Assembly (NCBI GenBank): GCA_027475525.1
Contig: JAMWFC010000049.1
Location: forward strand, 869,297 to 933,296
Direction of reading: 5' to 3'
Origin: Macrolepiota albuminosa
Lineage: Eukaryota > Basidiomycota > Agaricomycetes > Agaricales > Agaricaceae
Length of the DNA: 64,000 bases
Of the stretch, positions 56,149 to 64,000 are shown piece after piece. The notes beneath the pieces are model-generated. The model did no database searches. It was not told where the DNA came from and saw nothing but the letters and a program-made list of their open reading frames with translations. How positions within the stretch are numbered: the first letter of the stretch is position 1; the number at the start of each line of letters is the position of its first letter. Both the position numbers and the translations under genes were made by a program.

Positions 56149-57303
56149 GCCGCTAGCGAATTGACTTCCGATACTTTGCAGTTCGCGAAGTTCAACGGGA
56201 ATAATTATCACGTATGGTCTGATAACATGAAAGCTGCGTTGCAATCAAAGTCCCTTTGGGGAGTTACTTCTGGGCGCGACAAATGTCCACGAAAACCTCC
56301 CGACCAGTTCCCGGGTACAGTCGTTACCCCTCATTCCACTGATGACGATCCTGCGCCTACCGTCAAGAAGGAAGATGAAGAATCTTGGGACATAATCTTG
56401 TCCAAACCTTACCTCGTATGGGAACAAGCTCATGAGAAATATGAGCGATGGTTAAGCAAGAATGATGCGGCTGTCGGTCTAATCCGTGGCGCCATCGAAT
56501 ACACGCAGCGAGATTCTATAATCGACCTACGAAGCGCAAAAGACATATGGGATCAACTACATAAAAGATATGTCGACCAACAAAGTGGCGTGAACATACA
56601 CTACTATTACCAGCAATTATATGCAAGAAAGTGGGATGGTCGTTCTCCCATAACGAATCATATCGGTTTCTACCTCGATATTCGTCGACGCATCACCGAT
56701 GCTGGGTATAAAGTCGATGATAATACCGTCATCAATGCCATATTGCTCTCACTGCCGAACTCTACAGCTTGGGAAGTTATGAAGCAAAACTTGTTGCACA
56801 GAGGAAGTTCTCTTACCATGGAAATCGTATCTGCGGAACTCGTGTCTATTTATGACCGTGTATCGCAAGAAGAAAATGCTTCAAACCGGCAACTTGCATT
56901 CGTATCGAAGACTGGTAACGAATCAAGTGGGAGCAAGGCAGATGCAAGAAGTTCGAAGAAACAAAAACCCAAGCGTGAACCAAAAATCACGGACACGTGC
57001 CACAATTGTGGCGAAAAGGGCCATTGGAGCCCAAAATGCCCTAAACCCAAGAAACCGAAGCAAGTCGGAAATGCCAACGTATCTGTGGACGGTTTTGCAT
57101 CGCCTTGCAGAGAGGTCGGTAAAGTCCTTATGGCCACAACCAATGGTATGCCTTCCGGGCTACTCCTTGACAGCGCCGCGTCTTGCCATATGATCGCAGA
57201 CAAAGGATGGTTCTGCAAAATACAAAACGTTGAGAACCAATATATTTCCGTCGGAGGGCATAATAGCCTCACTGTTGCCGGAGTTGGATCCATTGTTTTC
57301 TGA
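56140..57303 (+). CDS. Copia Gag and protease start
   Basis: From ATG 56140 (MGPAASELTSD) the frame encodes a UBN2-type copia gag (LQFAKFNGNNYHVWSDNMKA, AKDIWDQLHKRYVD, NAILLSLPNSTAWEVM). A CCHC knuckle, CHNCGEKGHWSPKC (56998-57039), precedes the protease (LLLDSAASCHMIAD, about 57163-57204). An earlier in-frame ATG at 56125 in the LTR is possible but less likely. The frame ends at TGA 57301-57303 within the protease, and continues in the same frame beyond it. Confidence 0.9.
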   Translation: MGPAASELTSDTLQFAKFNGNNYHVWSDNMKAALQSKSLWGVTSGRDKCPRKPPDQFPGTVVTPHSTDDDPAPTVKKEDEESWDIILSKPYLVWEQAHEKYERWLSKNDAAVGLIRGAIEYTQRDSIIDLRSAKDIWDQLHKRYVDQQSGVNIHYYYQQLYARKWDGRSPITNHIGFYLDIRRRITDAGYKVDDNTVINAILLSLPNSTAWEVMKQNLLHRGSSLTMEIVSAELVSIYDRVSQEENASNRQLAFVSKTGNESSGSKADARSSKKQKPKREPKITDTCHNCGEKGHWSPKCPKPKKPKQVGNANVSVDGFASPCREVGKVLMATTNGMPSGLLLDSAASCHMIADKGWFCKIQNVENQYISVGGHNSLTVAGVGSIVF

Positions 57304-60300
57304 ACCTGTGTGGCTGATGGAACGAGCGACGTTCAATTCGACAACGTGCTATATGTGCCTAATCTTGGCGCAAATCTAATCAGCCTCGGGTTACTGCAAC
57401 GAGCTGGCGCTATACTCAGTGGATTTCCTTACGGAATAAGTCTGGCTTGGGGTAATAGAGAGTTCATGCGCGCAAGATTGATGGGCGACCACGGCACCCT
57501 ATATCGAGTCGAATGCATGAACGTCGGCCTAGACAACAATGAGGTTGCTTACATTGCAAGCGAACCTACGATGCGTCTATGGCACCGTCGTCTGGGGCAC
57601 CTCAGTCCAAGGACCATTAATAATATGGTTAGCAAAAACCTTGTGACTGGTCTGAAAATCAAACTACCACGCGAGTTCGACCGCCTATGCAGCGGATGTA
57701 TCCAAGGAAAATCCACACGACCCCCTCTTCCTGAAGCCAGTACCAAAGTCTATGACAAGAATGAACTGTTAGTCATGGATCTTGTGGGACCCATGAATGT
57801 GCCTACCTGGGATGGTAAAAGGTATGCCCTGGTCATCGTCGAGGTCAGTCGACGACTGCCAAACAGTGCGCTCTTGGAGAAAAAGGAAGAAACAATGGAC
57901 GAAATGCGCGGGACGGTTGCTCGACTAGAACGGCAGTCAGGACGACTCGTTAAAATAATTCGAACGGACAACGGCACAGAGTTTGTCAATGCGACTGTCG
58001 AAAGGTTCTGCAAAGCAAACGGCATTGTACATGAGACTACGAACCCCTATAGACCACAACAAAATGGCATAGCGGAACGCACAATCGCTGTCCTCATGGA
58101 AATGACTCGAAGCATGTTGCATGCTACAAACATGGACCTGCGTTATTGGGGCGAGGCATTCACATACGCAACCTATATTCGCTCGATCACGCCAAATTCA
58201 GCATTGGGTGGTAAAATACCTTTCACTGAATGGAGCAACTCCCGCGAGAAACCCGATGTGTCCCACTTACGTGTCTTTGGATCTTTCGGTTGGGCGCACG
58301 TTCCCAAAGAAGTAAGACGTGGTAAGCTTGAGTCCCGTGCTGTCAGGGTTCGTATGTTGGGGTGGTGGGCTGGTGAAACTAAAGGATACAGATTAGAAGA
58401 CCTCGAAAACGGAAAGCTAATTACTTCCCGCGATGTGCAATTCCATGAAGACGACGTTCCGAGTGAGCTCGCACAAGTCAATCACGACACAACCGAGATC
58501 GAATCGGAAGTCACGCCAGATTTCATTGAAATTGCCAAGTATCCAGAGGACGACACACCTCGACAAGTACATGTCCCCACACAACCTCATGACATCAGCC
58601 AATTGACCGAGGATGACGATTATACAAGCGCACCTGAAGGGAGTGTTAATGATGACGAAACCCAGTCTATGACAATGTCTCGTCCTGTTACTCCCGACCA
58701 GGGTCCTTCCGACATGGAAACCCCAGACGCTCCAAGGAAAAGAGCGAGGTGGGAAAGCTTACCGAGGCGTCAACTTCCCACTCGATCTCGGCAAATCCCG
58801 ATTAGGTATCGAGAAAATGATGGTAACGAAGAAAACGCTCATATCGCGTATGTGGCTGTTTCCGGACCGTCGATGCGTGAAGCCATGCAGACACCCGACG
58901 CAGACAAATGGATGCAAGCTGTACACGATGAATATAAACAATTGATCAAAAAGGGTGTTTTCGAGGAGGTAAATCATTTACCTCCAGGTAAAAAGGCCGT
59001 GGGGAGCAAAATCGTACTAAAAGAAAAGTTCGATGGTCAAGGAAACCGCGTAAAGTTTAAAGCAAGAATCGTGGCGCAAGGTTTCTCTCAGATCCCTGAA
59101 ATCGACTACCACGACACGTTCTCATCGGTCGCTAAATTTACCACGCTACGAGTTTTCTTAACTACTGCGGCTATGCTCAATCTTGAAGTGCACCAAATCG
59201 ACGTCGTCGGAGCATACCTTGAAGCAAATCTTGATGAAGATATCTACATGAGAGCTCCCGAAAACTTAGGCGAGGCAAGGTACTGGAAATTGCTTAAAGC
59301 CATCTATGGTTTAAAGCAAGCCGGTCGAAAGTGGAAGGAACGTCTACACGACGTACTCATGTGCTTGGGCTTCAAGCAATCTCGATCCGATGATTGTCTA
59401 TACATTCTCCGATCCAAAGGCAAGATCGTCTTAATTGTGCTAGTGTATGTGGACGACATGGCTGTAGCCGGAGACGATCTCAATCAAATCATCGCGTTCA
59501 AGGAAGACATGAGTAAGGAATTCGAGATAACGGATCTAGGTGAGATCCATTACATGCTCGGGATTCAAATCAGTCGCGACAGGCGCAACCGAACCATACG
59601 GCTCGACCAGTCGGCATATGTTGACTCTATTCTAAACCGTTTCGGGATGAACTCTTGTCACGAAATAGCAACCCCACTCGCCACTAACCACAACCTATCG
59701 TTGCTCCAATCACCCAAAACTTCTGAGGAGGCTCAATCTTACGCGAATTATGCTGGCGGAATAAACTATTTATCTATGGTCGGCTCACTTTTGTATGCGA
59801 CCCAAACCCGACCAGACATTCAGTTTGCTGTGAGCCTGGTGGCACAATTTGCCAACAGTCCCGGCATACCGCACTTGACCGCATGCAAACGTATACTTCG
59901 CTACCTCAAGGGAACCAAGAATTATGGTTTGGTATTGGGTGGTCCTATAGGCGATGGTGGTGTAAATTTGATAGGATGGAGCGACGCGAATTGGGCGCAA
60001 GATCATTACGACCGACGATCCGTTAGCGGATGGTGCTACGAGATTAATGGGAGCGTAATTTCTTGGTCATCCAAAAAGCAACTTGGAGTTGCTACATCGA
60101 CAGTCGAGGCTGAATACATAGCTTCCGCTAACGCCACGAGAGAAGCCATCTGGCTTCGAAACTTGTTAAACGACCTCGATTTCGGACAAACCTGTGCAAC
60201 CACTATTTACACCGACAGTGCTGGAAGTATTGCGCTTTCTAAAAACCCTGTGGGTCACTCCCGTGCAAAACATATCGATATACGATATCATTTTATTCGC

Positions 60301-60474
60301 GATCAAATCAAAAGGAACAACATAAAACTACAATACGTTTCGACTCACGACATGATAGCTGATACGCTAACGAAGGCTCTGCCCCGCGAAACTTTTATAA
60401 AATATCGTAACAAACTTCGAATTCTTCCTCCTACGTTGCCGTCCAGTGGGAGTGTCGAAGAAAATGACGTATAA
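57304..60474 (+). CDS. Copia integrase, reverse transcriptase and RNase H
   Basis: In frame with the preceding part and open for over 1,050 codons. It has protease end and pre-integrase (DNVLYVPNLGANLISL, LWHRRLGHLSP, CSGCIQGK) and an integrase core (LLVMDLVGPM, RTDNGTEF, RPQQNGIAER). After a low-complexity acidic linker comes reverse transcriptase (GSKIVLKEKFDGQGN, IDVVGAYLEANLDEDIYMRA, YGLKQAGRKW, YVDD at about 59448-59459) and RNase H (GWSDANWAQD, SKKQLGVATSTVEAEYIAS, YTDSAGSIALSKN, AKHIDIRYH, IADTLTKALP). All catalytic residues I can judge are present. It extends 22 bases into the 3' LTR. Confidence 0.95.
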   Translation, partial: TCVADGTSDVQFDNVLYVPNLGANLISLGLLQRAGAILSGFPYGISLAWGNREFMRARLMGDHGTLYRVECMNVGLDNNEVAYIASEPTMRLWHRRLGHLSPRTINNMVSKNLVTGLKIKLPREFDRLCSGCIQGKSTRPPLPEASTKVYDKNELLVMDLVGPMNVPTWDGKRYALVIVEVSRRLPNSALLEKKEETMDEMRGTVARLERQSGRLVKIIRTDNGTEFVNATVERFCKANGIVHETTNPYRPQQNGIAERTIAVLMEMTRSMLHATNMDLRYWGEAFTYATYIRSITPNSALGGKIPFTEWSNSREKPDVSHLRVFGSFGWAHVPKEVRRGKLESRAVRVRMLGWWAGETKGYRLEDLENGKLITSRDVQFHEDDVPSELAQVNHDTTEIESEVTPDFIEIAKYPEDDTPRQVHVPTQPHDISQLTEDDDYTSAPEGSVNDDETQSMTMSRPVTPDQGPSDMETPDAPRKRARWESLPRRQLPTRSRQIPIRYRENDGNEENAHIAYVAVSGPSMREAMQTPDADKWMQAVHDEYKQLIKKGVFEEVNHLPPGKKAVGSKIVLKEKFDGQGNRVKFKARIVAQGFSQIPEIDYHDTFSSVAKFTTLRVFLTTAAMLNLEVHQIDVVGAYLEANLDEDIYMRAPENLGEARYWKLLKAIYGLKQAGRKWKERLHDVLMCLGFKQSRSDDCLYILRSKGKIVLIVLVYVDDMAVAGDDLNQIIAFKEDMSKEFEITDLGEIHYMLGIQISRDRRNRTIRLDQSAYVDSILNRFGMNSCHEIATPLATNHNLSLLQSPKTSEEAQSYANYAGGINYLSMVGSLLYATQTRPDIQFAVSLVAQFANSPGIPHLTACKRILRYLKGTKNYGLVLGGPIGDGGVNLIGWSDANWAQDHYDRRSVSGWCYEINGSVISWSSKKQLGVATSTVEAEYIASANATREAIWLRNLLNDLDFGQTCATTIYTDSAGSIALSKNPVGHSRAKHIDIRYHFIRDQIKRNNIKLQYVSTHDMIADTLTKALPRETFIKYRNKLRILPPTLPSSGSVEENDV

Positions 60475-60771
60475 CTGCGAAGGATGACTTCAGCTCAAGA
60501 TAATATATGATTCGTTTATGACGTACGTTCCACTTACTATACATTTCGTTTTATTTCACTATGTTTGAAAAACTTCTATAAAGTTCGAAATGTCTCATTT
60601 TATGTTATAAAGCAGAAACGGTCACCTGGAGTTCGAATTATCTCATACTTCGAACTTCAGGTGAGCCATCTTAAAATACATGTTCCTACTATTCATCTCA
60701 TACTTCGAACTTCAGATAAACTGTGCTATATTACTACCGAAATATACATTGTTCCACAATATGCTGCGACA
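60453..60771 (+). repeat. 3' LTR of young copia
   Basis: Identical to 55817-56135. It is preceded by the polypurine tract AGTGGGAG (60445-60452) and followed by ACTTG (60772-60776). Confidence 0.93.
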
Positions 60772-60960
60772 ACTTGCCATCGTCGGCGGACACATAAAAA
60801 AATCTGCGTCTCAGTCACAAAGTTGCTATTTGTACACGTCCACTCTGTGTCCTTTGGTTCGAGCTTGCCGAACAAATCATTCTCTTTGTATGCTTCTGAA
60901 ACTGGATGCAAGTTTGGGGCTGTTGGATTGACTGAAGGAGACAAACTAGGACGATATCAG

Positions 60961-62198
60961 GACAGGGAGATAGATTCGTAGCTCACGAAAAGAAAGAATA
61001 AAACAAACATAGTGGTTGTCAGAAGAGTTGTATACGAACCAGATTTATATGAGACTACAAAGTTATCTCCAGATAGTGATCGTCGTCATTTGTGATTACC
61101 ATAGGGTGATTACGAAATAGGGCGATTACAAGATCCTCAATAAGTATAGATGAAAGTACGGTATATGTTATCGCGGATATAAAACATCAGTCCTGTTCCA
61201 ACCCGCTCCGCAGACATTTACGTTGTGGACGTGGGATGGACTACCTGAAGGATCGAATACGAAGTCGAAGGAGTCGGAAGTGGAGGGTAAGAGTGGAGGT
61301 CGAAATTGATAATGGAGCGTGAATGTGCGCCGTAGACGTAGTGTAACGTCCGTCGCGTTAATAAGAAAAATCGTGGAACAAAAAGAAGGCGAGCACCAGG
61401 GAGACTGAGAGTGTCCCAGTAGCCAGAGAGAGAGAGTAACGGCAGAAGACTGAAGCTCCAAAGAGAAGAGCAGAAGCGGAGTTAAGACAATGGAAGAGGT
61501 CGACTAGCAGAAGATACTAGACGTCAAGAAATCAAGGAGCCAGTAAGCCGAGAACAGAGTCGAGAGCAAGCGAAGCCGAAGACAGTCAAGACGCCCAGAT
61601 TCCAAGAAGCCGGTTAGCCGAGAACAGAGCCAAGACTAAAGCAGAGAAGCCGAGAGAAGCGATCAATTCAAGAACCAAGCCGAGACGAAGCCGAGACAGA
61701 GAAGCACAGATCACCGAGAAGCCGAGAGAGTCTGAGTACGCTGCCGAAGACAGCGAGTAAGTGACGTTTGACGTCGGATCAGACGTCGAACAAGCCAGAA
61801 CAGAGCCGAGCAGACAAGACAACCGAGAACAGACCAGACAACGTCGAGACACAGTTACGAAACGCGCGAAACAAGCTGAGCTCAAGACCAGATATTGTGG
61901 GGTACAGAAACCTGTCTATTGGTATGTTTTTCTCGCCTTTTATACGTATTATACACATTCTTGGGATCGACGATTCATCCCCAGAGTTCCTCAATATCGA
62001 CGATCCCTCCCGGATTTTGTTTTCGACCGCTGGTCGGTCTCATAATCCCCAAACTTTAATTTCTTCTTGCCCCAATCGCACTCCCGATTTCCCAATACAT
62101 CCGTACTTCCCTCATTGCAAGCCTACTTCGAACGTTACCTCTTTATTCTACGCGCGCTTGTCATTTCCGTAGTCGAATCCCATTTGCCTTTCGTTCCT
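60961..62198. other. Intergenic region with GA-rich degenerate repeats
   Basis: Upstream of SVF1 and downstream of the next gene. From about 61500 to 61830 it is rich in GAAGCCGAGA-type units spaced irregularly, with one near-repeat of AGCCGAGAACAGAG (about 61545 and 61616). The missing first exon of SVF1 should lie in 60961-61300 but was not recognised. Confidence 0.45.
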
Positions 62199-63487
62199 TC
62201 ATATCAGCCCGATTCTATCAACAGTCTCCCTTCCCCTACCACAACGTCTATGACTTGTTTCATTTTGAAGAAGGCTGGCTATGTCGATATCTGTCCATGG
62301 ATCACCAATCATAGCTGAAGCATCATCTGTCGCCGGCCGAAAAGTATCTTCATTTTCCTCTGTTTGGTAGACGGTCGGTTGTACAACGTCTTCCTGATGA
62401 CAATTCAATTTCTCAGTGTCAGAGTTGATCAAAGACCTTACTAACCGACATTGGCAGGTCACTAGAATCCAGTGACCCCCACGAGAATTCACCGCCATTT
62501 TTAAGTTGTTGGACAGTCGGAACTTCATCAACAATAGGGGGAACATCATTTGTTGACTCTAATAGGGGAAGGGGCGCATCTGGGAATAACCTTTTGAACC
62601 TCGGAGTTCCGTTCTCGATGCAATTTAAAATAACAATAACTTTGTTCTGAGAGACTTTCAGGGAGGACGGATTTGTGACCGGAATGTCCGACGGCCACCC
62701 AATGAGACGAACGCCATAAACGTCCAGTCGCTCGTGATTCGTCCATTTCATCTCAGCATTGCGTACACCGGCTCACTGCTCTGGCAGCCCCTGTGAACCG
62801 ATAAATGGACGATGTCTTACATACAACTGACCTTAACGTCTTGCGTACGATGTCATACAACTCAGTTTTCAATGACCTTGCAGGTGGTAGCTTTGGTGGG
62901 GTCGGAATATCATTGGGCAACGATAGCGGGTGATCTCCATGCTGTTCAGATGGAAGGTACGGTTCTAGATCACGGAAGCAATGTGCTTTGAACGCCTTTA
63001 CACCAGTGTCCCCTCCACTCCGCATACTGCGCCAAAACTCTTGACCGATGATAGTACCTCCAAGGAAGCCCGGATCAGAGTTGTTTTTCGGATCCACGGC
63101 GAGTATGAATGATTGAATAGAGAAGGATTCCAGCATTCGTGATACATCGCAAAGCACAGTTCGTACTGGCATAACAAAATAAGGAATATCACCCCTCACA
63201 TGACAGTGAAAGTCGGACCTTACATAGCTCTGTCCTGAGGTGTGGCGTCTTGGATTGTTGGTTGAAAAAGATATCTGGCATGCCATTCTGCAGCTAATCG
63301 TCGTGTCTGAGGGCAGTGTTTGAGCCAATGCAAAGATGATAAGAAAAAGGCCAAAAGACCTCTTCGAAAGGACGAAATTCTCGAAGCCTTTGACGTCCGT
63401 CAGACTTCTTTCCATGAAAGTGTCTAATCTCTCGAGAAACAAGGGATCAAGAGGTTCAGCTGCACTTGAGCTAAATCCGTAGCTCAT
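62199..63487 (-). CDS. Basidiomycete-specific gene of unknown function
   Basis: Minus-strand exons begin near 63487 (MSYGFSSSAAEPLDPLFLER). A likely spliced part reads TRRLAAEWHARYLFQPTIQD (about 63305-63250), then VDPKNNSDPGFLGGTIIGQEF (63105-63045) and LYDIVRKTLR. A short intron (about 62840-62785) is followed by AEMKWTNHERLDVYGVRLI and GWPSDIPVTNPSSLK. Another intron (about 62445-62398) leads to an acidic tail ending at 62199. The segment YGVRLIGWP with NPSSL is one I know from uncharacterised Agaricomycete proteins. The exact exon limits in the first half are uncertain because two frames alternate there. Confidence 0.55.
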
Positions 63488-63608
63488 CCTAGGTCGTCAA
63501 TTGGAACAGTAAAAGCCCAAAGGAGTGGACTCTTTGAGTTTGTCGATGTTGTCGTTTTGATAACAAATTTCACGTGATCAACAAAAAATCCCATTTGTTG
63601 ACGAGGAG
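63488..63608. promoter_or_regulatory. Shared promoter of divergent gene pair
   Basis: Only 121 bp separate the two start codons, which point away from each other. The palindrome CACGTG (63571-63576) lies inside, a binding site for basic helix-loop-helix or Cbf1-like factors. Regulation of both genes from here is inferred. Confidence 0.45.
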
Positions 63609-64000
63609 ATGGGCAGAACACGGGCCAAAAAGAAGGCAGCGTCAAAAGCTACAGATCCTCCAATCCTCCATACTTCTTCCCAGGATGGTCCGACTGTGCG
63701 TGCTCTTCTTGAGAAAGCTCAATCTCTCATAGTCCAATGTGACTATGATCTTGCTTTGTGGTTTATTCGACGAATACAAGAACAGGCACCATCCAATGCA
63801 GAGAGAAGGAAATGCCAGGTGTGGCACTGCTGGAGACAGGAGAGATTAGCCAAGCACGAGAGGCGAGTTAATCGTTCGTGACACTATCTATTTTGAACTT
63901 GTGTCTACCTTGCAGGCATTTCTGTCTCTACTACCACCCAATCCAGATGCACCATCCCTCCTCCACCTTCAGCTCATCTATATCTTGCGCAACTAAACGA
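63609..64000 (+). pseudogene. TPR protein N-terminus, Acl4-like (partial, frameshifted)
   Basis: ATG 63609 gives a basic start (MGRTRAKKKAASK) and a TPR-like helix pair (LLEKAQSLIVQCDYDLALWF). It then continues in another frame with GVALLETGEISQARE, and after an intron with AFLSLLPPNPDAP and, again shifted, PPPPSAHLYLAQLN. This order matches fungal TPR proteins of the Acl4 type, chaperones of ribosomal protein L4. Two frame changes (about 63800 and about 63955) suggest a pseudogene or base errors. The intron (63863-63915) would be GC-AG. The gene runs past the window end. Confidence 0.5.

Larger units (their letters stand above)
55817..60771 (+). mobile_element. Young full-length Ty1/copia element with ACTTG duplication
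   Basis: LTRs of 319 bp at 55817-56135 and 60453-60771 read identical. ACTTG precedes at 55812-55816 and follows at 60772-60776. It lies antisense in an SVF1 exon. The 4,955-bp element has a primer site, gag-protease, integrase, reverse transcriptase, RNase H and a polypurine tract. The only defect seen is one TGA at 57301-57303. Identical LTRs mean a very recent insertion. Confidence 0.95.
54682..60960 (-). pseudogene. SVF1: SVF1 homologue, broken and split by copia
   Basis: Svf1 is a lipocalin-like fungal protein needed for oxidative-stress survival and implicated in sphingolipid handling. Minus-strand exons: VSEAYKENDLFGKLEPKDTE and SNFVTETQIF (60930-60790), then, across the copia, DGKFIILQVIHSSVG. 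A 58-bp intron (55777-55720) is followed by LWYPNIQFVFKLYD, SPPGLDKRSCKADEFSISY, GWKVGKGPKGGFTYFG, AIQGMRPNFLASAWNFANFQ, GSLVVGGKLAAITAETEWP, VDALAEIPYVLKMAMNYVAG and WYNPATL. Single-base frameshifts occur at a 7-T run (60786), near 55480, near 55335 and at an A-run near 54918. The 3' end is replaced by the inverted-repeat arm. The first exon was not found. Confidence 0.9.

Noticed and set aside
61586..61885. Minus-strand Ser/Leu/Cys-rich open frame
   Set aside because: It is the complement of the GA-rich degenerate repeat and has no other support.

Overview
The window looks like chromosomal DNA of a mushroom-forming basidiomycete (Agaricomycetes, probably Agaricales; I cannot name the genus). 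The evidence is many 35-65 bp GT-AG introns, CpG-rich young DNA beside CpG-poor old DNA, and element types common in this group: Plavaka (CACTA-like) transposases, DUF6698-type genes, chromodomain Ty3/gypsy, Tad-like LINE and Ty1/copia. I saw no rRNA, tRNA, CRISPR or bacterial operon structure.

Regions. (1) 1-37,270 is a nested mobile-element graveyard. It holds the 3' end of a gypsy 'A' element (1-900), a decayed copia fragment (901-2,560), a Plavaka pseudogene (about 5,940-2,910, minus) split by a solo A-type LTR, and a solo B-type LTR split by an 8.0-kb LINE (6,886-14,921). Next come a DUF6698-like pseudogene and a second Plavaka fragment. Gypsy 'B' (17,388-33,703, minus) carries the 10.5-kb gypsy 'A' (18,381-28,894, minus) inside its integrase. 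Beyond B lie a gag fragment, an unidentified decayed minus-strand CDS and the integrase-chromodomain end of a further gypsy. Four insertions are dated relative to each other by target-site duplications (CAAGG, TACAC, GCAAT, and 12 bp for the LINE). (2) 37,270-54,681 contains coiled-coil genes and a very large inverted repeat. Two 2,989-bp arms (41,413-44,401 and 51,693-54,681; mirror sum 96,094) are almost identical. They flank a decayed zinc-finger gene that resembles the fungal family found beside telomere-linked RecQ helicases, with a possible tyrosine-recombinase-like C-terminus. (3) 54,682-64,000 is a more ordinary gene region that is also damaged. An SVF1 homologue is cut at its 3' end by the inverted-repeat border, carries single-base frameshifts, and is split by a copia element with identical LTRs and an ACTTG duplication. 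A basidiomycete gene of unknown function and a TPR gene follow, head to head.

Main points of interest. Gypsy A carries a spliced gene on its opposite strand, and its start is conserved in a second copy at the window's left edge. Gypsy A also encodes two retropepsin domains in tandem. Internal stops in the decayed gypsy elements are nearly all TGA, mostly where Arg is expected, which points to CpG deamination. The border of the inverted repeat makes an in-frame SVF1/coiled-coil junction. The young copia has a start codon inside its primer-binding site and a single in-frame TGA.
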